64,000 nucleotides of DNA from Methylobacterium sp. C25 (GTDB lineage: Bacteria; Pseudomonadota; Alphaproteobacteria; Rhizobiales; Beijerinckiaceae), in assembly GCF_021352225.1 (NCBI RefSeq), contig NZ_JAAUVI010000002.1, forward strand, positions 186,001 to 250,000, in the 5' to 3' direction. Within the stretch, counting starts at the first letter, position 1; the number at the start of each line of letters is the position of its first letter. Positions 28,517 to 36,233 of this stretch are shown here, in pieces. The translations under genes and the position numbers were made by a program. The notes under the pieces are model-generated. The model searched no databases and was not told where the DNA came from. It was given only the letters and a program-made list of their open reading frames with translations.

Positions 28517-29056
28517 ATGAACCGGCGCCCGATGCTTACGCTTGGCCGTCTCGTGCTGGCGACCGTCGCGCTGATGCCGCTGCTCACGCCTGCCGCCATG
28601 GCCGAGATGGGGCGAAAGGCCGCGATCTTCACCGCCGAACTCGACGATCCGATGCTGCCCTATGGCCGCAAGCCGCCGCCGGCCTTCCTGAAGCGTCTCG
28701 ACCTGATCACGGACGAGTTGCGCAAGACGCTCTCCGACAAGGGCAAGCTCGAGAGCGTCGACCTCGCTCCGCAGGCTGAGGAGATCAAGAAGCAGGCGCC
28801 GCTGTTCAAGTGCAACGGCTGTGTTCCGGATATCGCCAAGGCGCTGGGGGCGGATTACGCGGTGACGACCGTGGCCGAGAAAGGCGGCCCACAGCTTTTC
28901 AACCTGTCCGTCACGATCGTCGAGGTTGCATCCGGAAAGGTCGTGCGGAAGGGCATCGTCGTGATAAACGCCAATTCCGACGACGACTGGGCGCATGCCG
29001 CGCGCTCGGTGGTCAAGAACCGCCTGCTGGCGGAGCCGCTGCCGAACCCCTCCTGA
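28517..29056 (+). CDS. Exported DUF3280/DUF2380-like protein
   Basis: 179 residues from the ATG with GGAGGA seven bases upstream; the in-frame GTG one codon earlier is too close to the ribosome-binding site. Signal peptide (LGRLVLATVALMPLLTPAAMA). The mature domain has the alternating strands and helices of the DUF3280 family (KAAIFTAELDDPML, LGADYAVTTVAEKGG, LFNLSVTIVEVASGKVVRKG) and a CNGC motif (FKCNGCVPDIAKAL). It begins the plus-strand run that leads into methanofuran and H4MPT genes; periplasmic, role unknown. Confidence 0.7.
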   Translation: MNRRPMLTLGRLVLATVALMPLLTPAAMAEMGRKAAIFTAELDDPMLPYGRKPPPAFLKRLDLITDELRKTLSDKGKLESVDLAPQAEEIKKQAPLFKCNGCVPDIAKALGADYAVTTVAEKGGPQLFNLSVTIVEVASGKVVRKGIVVINANSDDDWAHAARSVVKNRLLAEPLPNPS

Positions 29057-29091
29057 CCAGGAGGACGACGGCTCGCGATCCCCGAGTCCCG

Positions 29092-29808
29092 ATGCGTCCC
29101 GTGTCCGAGCCATCCGAGAACAGTCCCCGCCTCCTCGTCAGCGTCCGCGATGCCGACGAAGCCGCGCTCGCCTGCGCGGCCGGTGTCGGCCTCGTCGATG
29201 CGAAAGACCCCGCGAACGGCGCCCTCGGCGCGCTGCCCGTGGAAACCGTGCGGGAGATCGTGAGGCGCGTCGGTGCCTCTGTCACGACGAGCGCAGTGGC
29301 CGGAGAGCCGGAGGACGCTGCGGCACTCGCTCCCATGGTCGCCGCCATGGCCGGCACCGGCGTCGACTACGTGAAAGTCGCGGTGCGGGCGGATCAGCCC
29401 GATATCGCCCTTGTCGAGGCGGCAGAGGCGGCGCCCGGGCGATTGATCGGTGTGCTTTTTGCCGGCGACGTCTTCGGGCTGAACGTCGTCTCGCGCCTAG
29501 CCGAGGCCGGTTTTTGCGGTGCGATGATCGACACGCGCGCGAAGGACGGACGACGCCTCGGCGACCTGCTTCTGCCGGATGACCTCGCAGCCTTCGTTGC
29601 GGCCTGCCACGCGCACGGGTTGCTCTCGGGGCTCGCGGGTTCGCTCGGTGTCGCAGACATTCCCGGCCTCGCCGCCCACGCGCCGGGCTATCTCGGATTC
29701 CGCGGCGGTCTCTGTCAGGACGGCGACCGTCGCAATGCGCTCGATCCGATAAGGGTCGGCGCCGCGATCGCGGCCCTGCGCGACCTCGATCGGCGCGACG
29801 CCGCGTGA
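29092..29808 (+). CDS. mfnB: (5-formylfuran-3-yl)methyl phosphate synthase, MfnB
   Basis: 238 residues. Family DUF556: makes the furan core of methanofuran from two glyceraldehyde-3-phosphates. TIM-barrel motifs include LLVSVRDADEAALA, GLVDAKDPANGALGA with the presumptive Schiff-base Lys38, DYVKVAV with Lys95, and a phosphate-binding GLAGSLGVADIPGL. The short Arg-rich stretch before the ATG is not part of the family. It serves the one-carbon carrier used by the Fhc complex. The stop overlaps a possible GTG start of the next gene. Confidence 0.9.
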   Translation: MRPVSEPSENSPRLLVSVRDADEAALACAAGVGLVDAKDPANGALGALPVETVREIVRRVGASVTTSAVAGEPEDAAALAPMVAAMAGTGVDYVKVAVRADQPDIALVEAAEAAPGRLIGVLFAGDVFGLNVVSRLAEAGFCGAMIDTRAKDGRRLGDLLLPDDLAAFVAACHAHGLLSGLAGSLGVADIPGLAAHAPGYLGFRGGLCQDGDRRNALDPIRVGAAIAALRDLDRRDAA

Positions 29809-29810
29809 CG

Positions 29811-30542
29811 ATGGCGGACGGCCCTCTGAGCGTGATCAAGGTCGGCGGCAGTTTGGCGTCCGATCCGGCCCGCTTGCGCGCCGTGCTGGCATCGCTCGCC
29901 GACGGCGGCGAAGGCCATGCCGTCATCGTGCCAGGCGGCGGACCGTTCGCCGATACGGTGCGCGCCTCGCAGGCATCGCTCGGATTTTCGGACGCGCTCG
30001 CCCACCGGCTCGCCCTCGGCGCGATGGGCCAGATGGCCGAGGTTCTTTCTGAGTTGGAGCCGCGGCTCTCGATCGTCCGAAGCGTCGAGGCGGCGAGAGC
30101 CCATGATGGCGTCTGCCTTTGGGATCCCGTGGGCCTGCGCGATGGACATCCCGACATTCCCGAGTCTTGGGACGTCACCTCCGACAGCCTCGCTCTGTGG
30201 CTTGCTGGCGCGCTCGGCGCGACGCGATGCGTGCTGGTGAAATCCGCGCCCTGCCCCGCCGATGCTTCGCCGGACCATCTCGCCGGACTCGGCCTCGTCG
30301 ATCGCGCCTTCCCGGATTTCGCCCGTGCCTTTGCAGGCGAGATCGTCCTGTGCGGCTCGGACGCAATCTCCCACTCACCCCCTCATCCTGACGTGCGAGG
30401 CCCAGCCGAGCCTCGAAGGAAGGCTCCAGAAGCCACTGCGATCGCTGGAGCCCCTCCTCGAGGCTGCCGCTCCGCGCCAGCACCTCAGGATGAGGGTGTG
30501 GGTGGCGTCTTCCCATGCGCATCGGAGGACGAGGCGGCATGA
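29811..30542 (+). CDS. mfnE: Amino-acid-kinase family protein, MfnE-like (furan phosphate kinase), with repeat-derived C-terminus
   Basis: 243 residues. The aspartokinase-type fold begins SVIKVGGSLASDPARL (phosphate-binding loop), with VIVPGGGPFADTVR and RCVLVKSAPCP following. Methanogen MfnE of this superfamily phosphorylates [5-(aminomethyl)furan-3-yl]methyl phosphate; adjacency to mfnB supports that role here. From about residue 188 the protein is encoded by a dispersed palindromic repeat (30,372-30,504) and is Pro/Arg-rich with no fold, so the native C-terminus has been replaced or extended. A GTG at 29,805 overlapping the mfnB stop is an alternative start. ATGA overlap with the next gene. 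Confidence 0.75.
   Translation: MADGPLSVIKVGGSLASDPARLRAVLASLADGGEGHAVIVPGGGPFADTVRASQASLGFSDALAHRLALGAMGQMAEVLSELEPRLSIVRSVEAARAHDGVCLWDPVGLRDGHPDIPESWDVTSDSLALWLAGALGATRCVLVKSAPCPADASPDHLAGLGLVDRAFPDFARAFAGEIVLCGSDAISHSPPHPDVRGPAEPRRKAPEATAIAGAPPRGCRSAPAPQDEGVGGVFPCASEDEAA
30372..30504. repeat. Dispersed 133-bp imperfect palindrome inside the mfnE-like gene
   Basis: Left arm CACTCACCCCCTCATCCTGA...GAGCCTCGAAGGAAGGCTCCAG pairs with the reverse complement of the right arm (CACCCACACCCTCATCCTGAGGTG...CAGCCTCGAGGAGGGGCTCCAG), with a loop near 30,430-30,445. It can form a long hairpin. REP-like elements with CCTCATCCTGAGGTG arms are, from memory, common in Methylobacterium and related genomes. 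It supplies the last ~57 codons of the kinase gene. Confidence 0.8.
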
Positions 30543-32029
30543 GCGACCGCCCGGATCACCTCGTCTTCATTACCGGCAAGCTTGCCCATGCCCGGCTGGA
30601 AAAGGTCGCGAACACGCTGCCGGCTGAGCGCTTCAACTGGTCGATCGCCGATGCCGGCGTGAAGGTCGCCGCGCTGATGACCGAGGAGATCATCAAGCGC
30701 CGCATCACCATGCCCGAGGGGGCCACGCGCATCATCCTGCCGGGCCGCTGCCGAGCGAACCGCGAGGCACTGGCCGAGCACTTCAAGCTGCCCGTCGAGC
30801 TGGGCCCGGACGAGATCGTCGACCTGCCGGCCTATCTCGGTCTCGCGGGCCGCAAGGTCGATCTCTCGAAACACGACCTGCGCATCTTCTCCGAGATCGT
30901 CGATGCCTCGAAGATGAGCGTCGACCAGATCGTTGCGAAGGGCCTCGACCTCGCACGGCGCGGTTCGGACGTGATCGACCTCGGCGGCTTGCCCGACACA
31001 CCCTTTCCGCACCTCGAAGACGCAGTGCGCGAGATGAAGCGCGCGGGCCTGACCGTGAGCGTCGACTCCTTCTCGCTCGACGAGCTGACGCGGGGAGCTA
31101 AAGGCGGTGCGGATTACCTGCTCAGCCTCAACGAGGAGACCCTCGATCTCGCCTTCGAGATCGGCGCCGTGCCGGTCCTGGTGCCGATGCGGCCCGATGA
31201 CATGCCCTCTCTCGACCGGGCGATCGAGCGAATGGAGAAGGCGGGGCTGCCCTACATGGCCGACCCGATCCTCGAGCCGATCCATTTCGGTTTCGTCGAG
31301 TCGATCGCGCGCTACAACGACGTCCGCAAGCGCTGGCCCGACATCGAGATGATGATGGGCACCGGCAACCTCACTGAACTGACCGAGGCCGACAGCCTCG
31401 GCGTCACCGCGCTGCTCGCTGGAATGTGCTCGGAGCTCTCGATCCGCAACGTGCTGATCGTGCAGGTCTCGAACCATACGCGCCGCACCGTGGAGGAGCA
31501 CGATGCGGCCCGACGTGTGATGTACGCGGCCAAGGCAGACTCCGCGCTGCCCAAGGGTTATGGCCGGGAGCTATTGGCACTTCACGACAAGCGACCCTTC
31601 GTGCAGACCCCGGACGAAATCGCCGCACTGGCGGCCGAGGTTCGCGATCCCAATTACCGCATCGCGGTCGCCGAGGATGGGATCCACGTCTACAACCGCG
31701 CGATCCACAAGGTCGGCACCGACGCAATGGCATTTTTCCCGGACATGGACGTGGCTTGCGACGGCGCTCACGCCTTTTACCTCGGCGGCGAGCTGACCAA
31801 GGCCGAGACTGCGTTCCGGCTCGGCAAGCGCTACGTGCAGGACGAGCCGCTCGATTGGGGCTGCGCGGCCGACCGCAACAGGGAAGACACCACCGCGTTC
31901 AAAAAGGCGGGTCACACCAGGCAGGGCGGCGCCGACGTACCACTGTCCGGAACGCGCGACGCCGTGCCTGCAGCCGAGGCGCCAAAGGGCCGGATCGTCT
32001 GCGGCAAGCTCGTGCCGGACGAGGGCTGA
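30539..32029 (+). CDS. DUF6513/dihydropteroate-synthase-like protein of pterin cofactor synthesis
   Basis: 496 residues. The N-terminal third (HLVFITGKLAHARLEKVANTL, KRRITMPEGATRIILPGRC) is the part specific to this family. The middle (about 130-330) is a DHPS-like TIM barrel with DVIDLGGLPDTPFP, AGLTVSVDSFS and DIEMMMGTGNLTELTEADS. The C-terminal part is family-specific. Members occur in methanogens and H4MPT-using methylotrophs, where DHPS-like proteins join the pterin to the ribofuranosylaminobenzene unit; that role here is inference. Its start overlaps the kinase stop. Confidence 0.8.
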   Translation: MSDRPDHLVFITGKLAHARLEKVANTLPAERFNWSIADAGVKVAALMTEEIIKRRITMPEGATRIILPGRCRANREALAEHFKLPVELGPDEIVDLPAYLGLAGRKVDLSKHDLRIFSEIVDASKMSVDQIVAKGLDLARRGSDVIDLGGLPDTPFPHLEDAVREMKRAGLTVSVDSFSLDELTRGAKGGADYLLSLNEETLDLAFEIGAVPVLVPMRPDDMPSLDRAIERMEKAGLPYMADPILEPIHFGFVESIARYNDVRKRWPDIEMMMGTGNLTELTEADSLGVTALLAGMCSELSIRNVLIVQVSNHTRRTVEEHDAARRVMYAAKADSALPKGYGRELLALHDKRPFVQTPDEIAALAAEVRDPNYRIAVAEDGIHVYNRAIHKVGTDAMAFFPDMDVACDGAHAFYLGGELTKAETAFRLGKRYVQDEPLDWGCAADRNREDTTAFKKAGHTRQGGADVPLSGTRDAVPAAEAPKGRIVCGKLVPDEG

Positions 32030-32034
32030 GCCAC

Positions 32035-32631
32035 GTGCCGTTCATTCTCGAGACGATCGTCACCACGCTGTCGCCGGAGGGCGAACTGCACCTCGTGCCG
32101 TTCGGTCTTATCCGCGAAGGCGACGACTACGTGCTGGCGCCGTTCCGGCCCTCGCCGACCATCCTCAACCTCGAAGCCTCGCCGTTCTTCGCAGCCTCCG
32201 CGCCGACCGACGTGCGCGTCATCGCAGGCGTTGTCACGGGACGCCGCGAATGGCCGGTGGTCGATTGCGAGAAGATCCACGGCAAGCGGCTGGCCGCGTG
32301 CTTCGGCCATGCCGAGTTCGAGGTGCTCGACAAGGACGACGACGCCCAGCGCCCGCGCTATCGCGGCCGGATGGTCCATTCGGCCAGCCACAAGCCATTT
32401 CTCGGCTACAACCGGGCGCAGGCCGCGGTTCTGGAGGCGGCGATCCTCTCGACGCGCCTCAAGATGCTGGAGCCCGAGAAGATCCTGACCGAGATGGCCT
32501 ACCATGCCATCGCGATCTCCAAGACCGCTGGTCCCGCCGAGCGCGAGGCCTGGGACTGGATCGAGGACAAGGTCGCGGACGCCCTCGGGCGCAGCGAGCG
32601 CGTTCTCCCACGAGCTGAACCCGCCGCGTGA
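32035..32631 (+). CDS. DUF447-family flavin-binding-like protein
   Basis: 198 residues from a GTG just after the DHPS-like stop. The family N-terminus ILETIVTTLSPEGELHLVPFG is followed by a split-barrel flavin-binding-like fold (FGLIREGDDYVLAPFRPSPT, FAASAPTDVRV) and a helical C-terminus (RAQAAVLEAAILSTRLKML). DUF447 proteins are found mainly in methanogens and H4MPT methylotrophs. Role in H4MPT or methanofuran synthesis is inferred from context only. Confidence 0.75.
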   Translation: MPFILETIVTTLSPEGELHLVPFGLIREGDDYVLAPFRPSPTILNLEASPFFAASAPTDVRVIAGVVTGRREWPVVDCEKIHGKRLAACFGHAEFEVLDKDDDAQRPRYRGRMVHSASHKPFLGYNRAQAAVLEAAILSTRLKMLEPEKILTEMAYHAIAISKTAGPAEREAWDWIEDKVADALGRSERVLPRAEPAA

Positions 32632-32655
32632 GGCGGCAGACGGAGCAGATCACCG

Positions 32656-33210
32656 ATGCGTAAGACGACCAGACGGACCCTGACGGCTGCGGCGGCTCTC
32701 GCCACCGCAAGCGTTCTCGCAGTCACCGCCCAGGCCCATGGCCCGACTCGCCGGAAAATTAGCGAGTCCATCGAGATCAACGCGCCGGCCGACAAGGTCT
32801 GGGCGGTCGTCGGCAACTTCAAGGATTCGAACTGGGTCGAGAACGTCGCCAAAACCGAGGCGCATGGCGACGATCCGGGCAAGTCGAAGCGGACGCTCAC
32901 CCTCAAGAACGGTCATACGATCGAGGAGGAAGGCACCAACTACAAGCCTGACCGGATGCTGTTCGGCTACTTCATCGACAAGATCGACGTCGCCGATCTG
33001 CCGGTGAACGACTTCTCGTCAAACGTCACCGTCGAGGCTGAGGGCGATGGCAAGGCGAAGGTCGAGTGGAAGGCGGCGTTCTACCGCGGCTACATGAACA
33101 ACGATCCGCCGCCGGAATTGAACGACGAGAATTCCGAGAAGGCGGTGAAGGCTTGGGTTCAGAAGAGCCTCGCCAATCTCAAGGCGCAGTTGGAGAAAGG
33201 CGCTTCCTGA
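32656..33210 (+). CDS. Periplasmic SRPBCC (MxaD-like) protein, copy 1
   Basis: 184 residues. Signal peptide (LTAAAALATASVLAVTAQAHG), then a START/SRPBCC domain (SIEINAPADKVWAVVGNF, WVENVAKTE, TYKPDRMLFGY-like region, KVEWKAAFYRGYMNNDPPPE). The family includes MxaD, a periplasmic protein that helps methanol dehydrogenase pass electrons to its cytochrome. It is a close paralogue of the next gene; both contain FYRGYMNNDPPPELNDE. Starts 24 bases after the DUF447 gene. Confidence 0.82.
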   Translation: MRKTTRRTLTAAAALATASVLAVTAQAHGPTRRKISESIEINAPADKVWAVVGNFKDSNWVENVAKTEAHGDDPGKSKRTLTLKNGHTIEEEGTNYKPDRMLFGYFIDKIDVADLPVNDFSSNVTVEAEGDGKAKVEWKAAFYRGYMNNDPPPELNDENSEKAVKAWVQKSLANLKAQLEKGAS

Positions 33211-33245
33211 CGGGGTGACCTTAAAGCCCCGCACAACGATAAAGA

Positions 33246-33266
33246 GCGCCGCCGCCCCGGCGGCGC
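33246..33266 (+). promoter_or_regulatory. Intercistronic hairpin between the two SRPBCC genes
   Basis: Perfect 9-bp GC-only stem (GCGCCGCCG with CGGCGGCGC) and a CCC loop, just before the ribosome-binding site GGGAGAGAG of the second gene. No U-run, so it more likely stabilises an mRNA end or tunes translation than terminates. Confidence 0.45.
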
Positions 33267-33288
33267 AAATGGGAGAGAGACGATCACG

Positions 33289-33819
33289 ATGAGATATTAC
33301 ACGACAGCCGCCGTGGCGGTGTTGGCCGCAGTGTCCTTCGCCGCCCAGGCGCATGGCCCGAGCCGCCAGAAGGTGTCGGAAGAGGTCGAGATCAACGCAC
33401 CGGCCGACAAGGTCTGGGCCGTGGTCGGCAACTTCCAGGATGGCAGCTGGATCCCGGTGGTCGAGAAGACCGAGGGCAAGGGCGGCAACGAGGTCAAGGC
33501 GACCCGTACCCTGCACCTCAAGGGCGGCGCTACCGTCGACGAGGAACTGGCCAAGTACGATGCCGGCAAGAAGACCTTCATGTACCGGATCAACAAGGTC
33601 GACGTGAAGGTTCTGCCGGTGAACGACTATTCCTCGACGATCGAGGTCGAGGATGCCGGCGGCAAGACCAAGGTGACCTGGAAGGGCGCTTTCTATCGCG
33701 GCTACATGAACAACGATCCGCCGCCCGAGCTGAACGACGAGGCCTCCAAGAAGGCCGTGTCGGGCCTCTACCGCGCGAGCCTCGATAACCTGAAGGCCAA
33801 GGTCGAGAAGGGCTCGTGA
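33289..33819 (+). CDS. Periplasmic SRPBCC (MxaD-like) protein, copy 2
   Basis: 176 residues. Signal peptide (TTAAVAVLAAVSFAAQAHG) and the same SRPBCC domain as its neighbour (VEINAPADKVWAVVGNFQDG, FYRGYMNNDPPPELNDE). It differs mainly in the middle (SWIPVVEKTEGKGGNEVKAT versus SNWVENVAKTEAHGDDPGK in copy 1). A likely partner of XoxF/XoxG-type electron transfer by analogy with MxaD (inference). Followed at once by a terminator-like hairpin. Confidence 0.82.
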   Translation: MRYYTTAAVAVLAAVSFAAQAHGPSRQKVSEEVEINAPADKVWAVVGNFQDGSWIPVVEKTEGKGGNEVKATRTLHLKGGATVDEELAKYDAGKKTFMYRINKVDVKVLPVNDYSSTIEVEDAGGKTKVTWKGAFYRGYMNNDPPPELNDEASKKAVSGLYRASLDNLKAKVEKGS

Positions 33820-33836
33820 GGGCCCACCTCCGCGGA

Positions 33837-34802
33837 ATGACGTCTCGGAGGGGCCGGCTCAAAGCCGGCCCTTTCAGTCTCGCCGCGCTTCTGCTCGTGT
33901 GGGCCAGCCCGTCGCTGGCGCAGGAGGCCTACGTCACCGCGCAACTCGCGAACGAGGTCGCCGTGGTGGATCTCGGTGCCGGCAAGGTGATCGCTCATAT
34001 CCCGGTCGACGGTGCGCCGGCTGGTATCGCCCTCTCGCCGGACCGCAAGACAGCTTATGTCACGCGGCCCGAGGGGCAGTCGGTGGCGGTGCTCGATCTC
34101 GACAAGCGCACGGTCACGGCGAGCGTCGCCGTGCATGGCGGCCCGCTCGGGATCGCCGTCAACCCGAAGACCGGCGTGGTCTACGTTGCCGACTGGTATG
34201 CGACCCGCGTCGTCGTGCTGACGCCCTCCCCCGAAGGTTTGAAGCAGACCGGCGAGATCGCCGTCGGCAAGTCGCCCTCTGGCCTCGCCGTGACGCCCAA
34301 TGGCGGCACGCTGCTGGTCGCCAATCGCGAGGCGGATTCGGTCTCCGTGGTCGACCTCGCCACGGCCAAGGAAACGCACGTCATCGCGGTGGGGCGGCAC
34401 CCGTTCGGCCTCACGCTGTCGGCCGACGGCAGCCGGGCCTACACGGCCAACGTGACCTCGAACGACGTGTCCGTGATCGACGTCCCCGGTCACCGCGAGA
34501 TCGGTCGCATCGCGACCGGTGATAGGCCCTACGTCGTGGCTCTGGCCGGCGGACACGGCTTCGTCACCGACCAGTATTCGAACAGCGTCACTGCCTTCGG
34601 CCTCGACGACCTCAAGCCGGCCGGCAGCATCGACGTCGAGGATCATCCCGAGGGCATCGCCGCGTCGCGGGACGGCAAGAGCCTCTACGTCGCCAACTGG
34701 GGCGACAACACGCTGAGCGTGATCGATGCCGCAACCCTCAAGGTCACCGGCAAGATCGCCGTGCCGGACGGGCCGAGGGCTTTCGGGGACTTTTTGCGCT
34801 AG
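33837..34802 (+). CDS. Exported YVTN-type beta-propeller protein, second copy
   Basis: 321 residues from ATG; a GTG at 33,816 overlapping the previous stop is an alternative. Signal peptide ends near SLAQ. About seven propeller blades (NEVAVVDLGAGKVIAHIPVDG, QSVAVLDLDKRTVTASVAVHG, NDVSVIDVPGHREIGRIATGD as examples). It resembles the lutB propeller in type but is shorter in its linkers. The hairpin at 33,851-33,874 lies within its signal-peptide codons. Probably periplasmic; binding partner unknown. Confidence 0.8.
   Translation: MTSRRGRLKAGPFSLAALLLVWASPSLAQEAYVTAQLANEVAVVDLGAGKVIAHIPVDGAPAGIALSPDRKTAYVTRPEGQSVAVLDLDKRTVTASVAVHGGPLGIAVNPKTGVVYVADWYATRVVVLTPSPEGLKQTGEIAVGKSPSGLAVTPNGGTLLVANREADSVSVVDLATAKETHVIAVGRHPFGLTLSADGSRAYTANVTSNDVSVIDVPGHREIGRIATGDRPYVVALAGGHGFVTDQYSNSVTAFGLDDLKPAGSIDVEDHPEGIAASRDGKSLYVANWGDNTLSVIDAATLKVTGKIAVPDGPRAFGDFLR
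33851..33874 (+). terminator. Terminator-like hairpin overlapping the beta-propeller signal peptide
   Basis: Perfect 9-bp stem (GGGCCGGCT with AGCCGGCCC), CAA loop, then TTT. It is 32 bases past the SRPBCC copy-2 stop, so it looks like that gene's terminator or an attenuator, while also being codons about 5-12 of the next gene. Confidence 0.55.
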
Positions 34803-34832
34803 CAGACCGGCCCGCGCTGGCGGGTATGCGTC

Positions 34833-35009
34833 TCAATCGTCATCCGCGGGCGAGTTCAGGATGTCTTCCAGCTCGTCCACCAGTTGGTCGATCTGATCCT
34901 CGCTGGCCAGCACCTTGACGGTGTCGCCGTCGGCTGTTGCGAAGGCGAGCTCGATGGAATCGCCGCTCCGCGCGGCCAGGATGCGGACGAGTTTCTTGGC
35001 GGCGCTCAT
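34833..35009 (-). CDS. Small acidic conserved protein
   Basis: 58 residues, MSAAKKLVRILAARSGDSIE then a two-strand, one-helix pattern (DTVKVLASEDQIDQLVDELED). No signal peptide. The longer frame upstream of this ATG is Arg-rich and antisense to the PLA2-like gene. It lies convergent with the beta-propeller gene. Function unknown. Confidence 0.55.
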   Translation of the reverse strand: MSAAKKLVRILAARSGDSIELAFATADGDTVKVLASEDQIDQLVDELEDILNSPADDD

Positions 35010-35138
35010 GCGCGGGGCCTCATGGATGGATGGCTGACGGTCGAGGAGGCTCGACGCGGGACGACATCCGCAAAGCATGAGCGGAACCGTATTGTCGAGC
35101 CGGCGCTTTCTGGTGCTGGCCCGCCGAGTACCGCCATC

Positions 35139-35711
35139 GTGCCCCCTTACAGATCGATCCTCGTCCTCACCCTGCTGCTCGCGGTCTCCGGCGCGCTGGC
35201 GCAGACCGAAGAGCCTGCGCCCGTGCCCGCGCAAGAGGAGCCCGTCCCCGGCCCGCCGCCGCCATCGCCCGATCTCTCCGATCCGAACGCGCGCAACGCC
35301 GAGAGCCTGTCGGAGCCGGGACCGAACTCGACGATTCCCAAGACGCTCCGCGGCTCCGGTGCGAAGGCGGGCGGCCCTGCGAACGATCTCAATGTCGGCA
35401 GCGCGAGCGAAACACCTCGCCCGCGCAGCAATCTGGCCAACGTGCTCACGGGCAAGGAACTGTTCCACGGCAATTATTGCGGCGCCGGCCAGCGTGGCGA
35501 GGGCTTGCCGCCGACGGACCAGCTCGATGCCGCCTGCATGCGCCACGACGCCTGTTACGACGCCGCCGGCTACGCGTCCTGCGCCTGCGACCAAGTGCTC
35601 GGCCGCGAAGCCGGCGCCGTGGCCGATCAGCCGGGTGTGACTGCGGATGTCCGTGGCAAGGCGCTCAGCGTCGTCGAAGCCGCCGGTGTGCTTTCCTGCA
35701 AGTCGCCGTGA
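35139..35711 (+). CDS. Secreted phospholipase A2-like protein
   Basis: 190 residues from a GTG that opens a signal peptide (ILVLTLLLAVSGALAQ). A Pro/Glu-rich stretch (about 24-65) precedes a compact Cys-containing domain. It contains YCGAGQRG (113-120), resembling the PLA2 calcium loop YCGxG, and CMRHDACYD (133-141), matching the PLA2 active-site motif with His136-Asp137. A further pair of Cys (SCAC) follows. Phospholipid hydrolysis is plausible, but an inactive lipid-binding role is possible. The gene is unlike its one-carbon neighbours. Confidence 0.75.
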   Translation: MPPYRSILVLTLLLAVSGALAQTEEPAPVPAQEEPVPGPPPPSPDLSDPNARNAESLSEPGPNSTIPKTLRGSGAKAGGPANDLNVGSASETPRPRSNLANVLTGKELFHGNYCGAGQRGEGLPPTDQLDAACMRHDACYDAAGYASCACDQVLGREAGAVADQPGVTADVRGKALSVVEAAGVLSCKSP

Positions 35712-35729
35712 GCGGATTCCGGCCTGCGT

Positions 35730-36224
35730 CTACGCGGCGCGCGTGCTGAAGGGCTCGAACTCGCGCTCGGTGAACGGTTCGGCGATGACTCCCGAGCTGC
35801 ACAGCCACTCGACCGCAGCGAGAAGGCCGCCTGCCACCGCGTGGATTTCCTCGGTGTCGCGTGGCAGCACGAGAATCCGATCGGGATCGCTCGGGCGAAA
35901 CACCAACTCGTCGCCCTGGGTGGTATCGCCGACGATCACGCAGTCTGCCGCGTCGGGTTTCCCGAGCAGCGGACCGTCTCCCCAGAACCAATATTGCGCG
36001 ACCCGCTGGCGCCACGTCGCCACATCGTTCGGCCCGCGGAGGATGCGGTGCGGCGGGTAGATGCGAACGAGGTCGCCTCCGAGGATTCCTTCGCCGAGCG
36101 TTGTCACGTAGGCGCGATAACCCTCCGGAAGCCGCGTGCCGAGGGCTGCTTCTGCAGCCAAGACCTCCTCGTACGTCGACAGGAAGAGGGGCCCGCCGAT
36201 CACGCTCACGTCTCGCAGGTTCAT
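35730..36224 (-). CDS. SMI1/KNR4-like family protein
   Basis: 164 residues. The fold shows in the N-terminal EEVLAAEAALGTRLPEGYRAYV segment (shortened), GEGILGGDLVRIYPP, a central QYWFWGDGPLL, then VIVGDTTQGDELVF and RDTEEIHAVAGGLLAAVEWL. SMI1/KNR4 domains often serve as immunity or regulatory proteins, but no toxin lies next to it. It starts 9 bases after the hydantoinase-like gene on the same strand and is probably co-transcribed with it. Confidence 0.75.
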   Translation of the reverse strand: MNLRDVSVIGGPLFLSTYEEVLAAEAALGTRLPEGYRAYVTTLGEGILGGDLVRIYPPHRILRGPNDVATWRQRVAQYWFWGDGPLLGKPDAADCVIVGDTTQGDELVFRPSDPDRILVLPRDTEEIHAVAGGLLAAVEWLCSSGVIAEPFTEREFEPFSTRAA

Positions 36225-36233
36225 CGAGCCACC

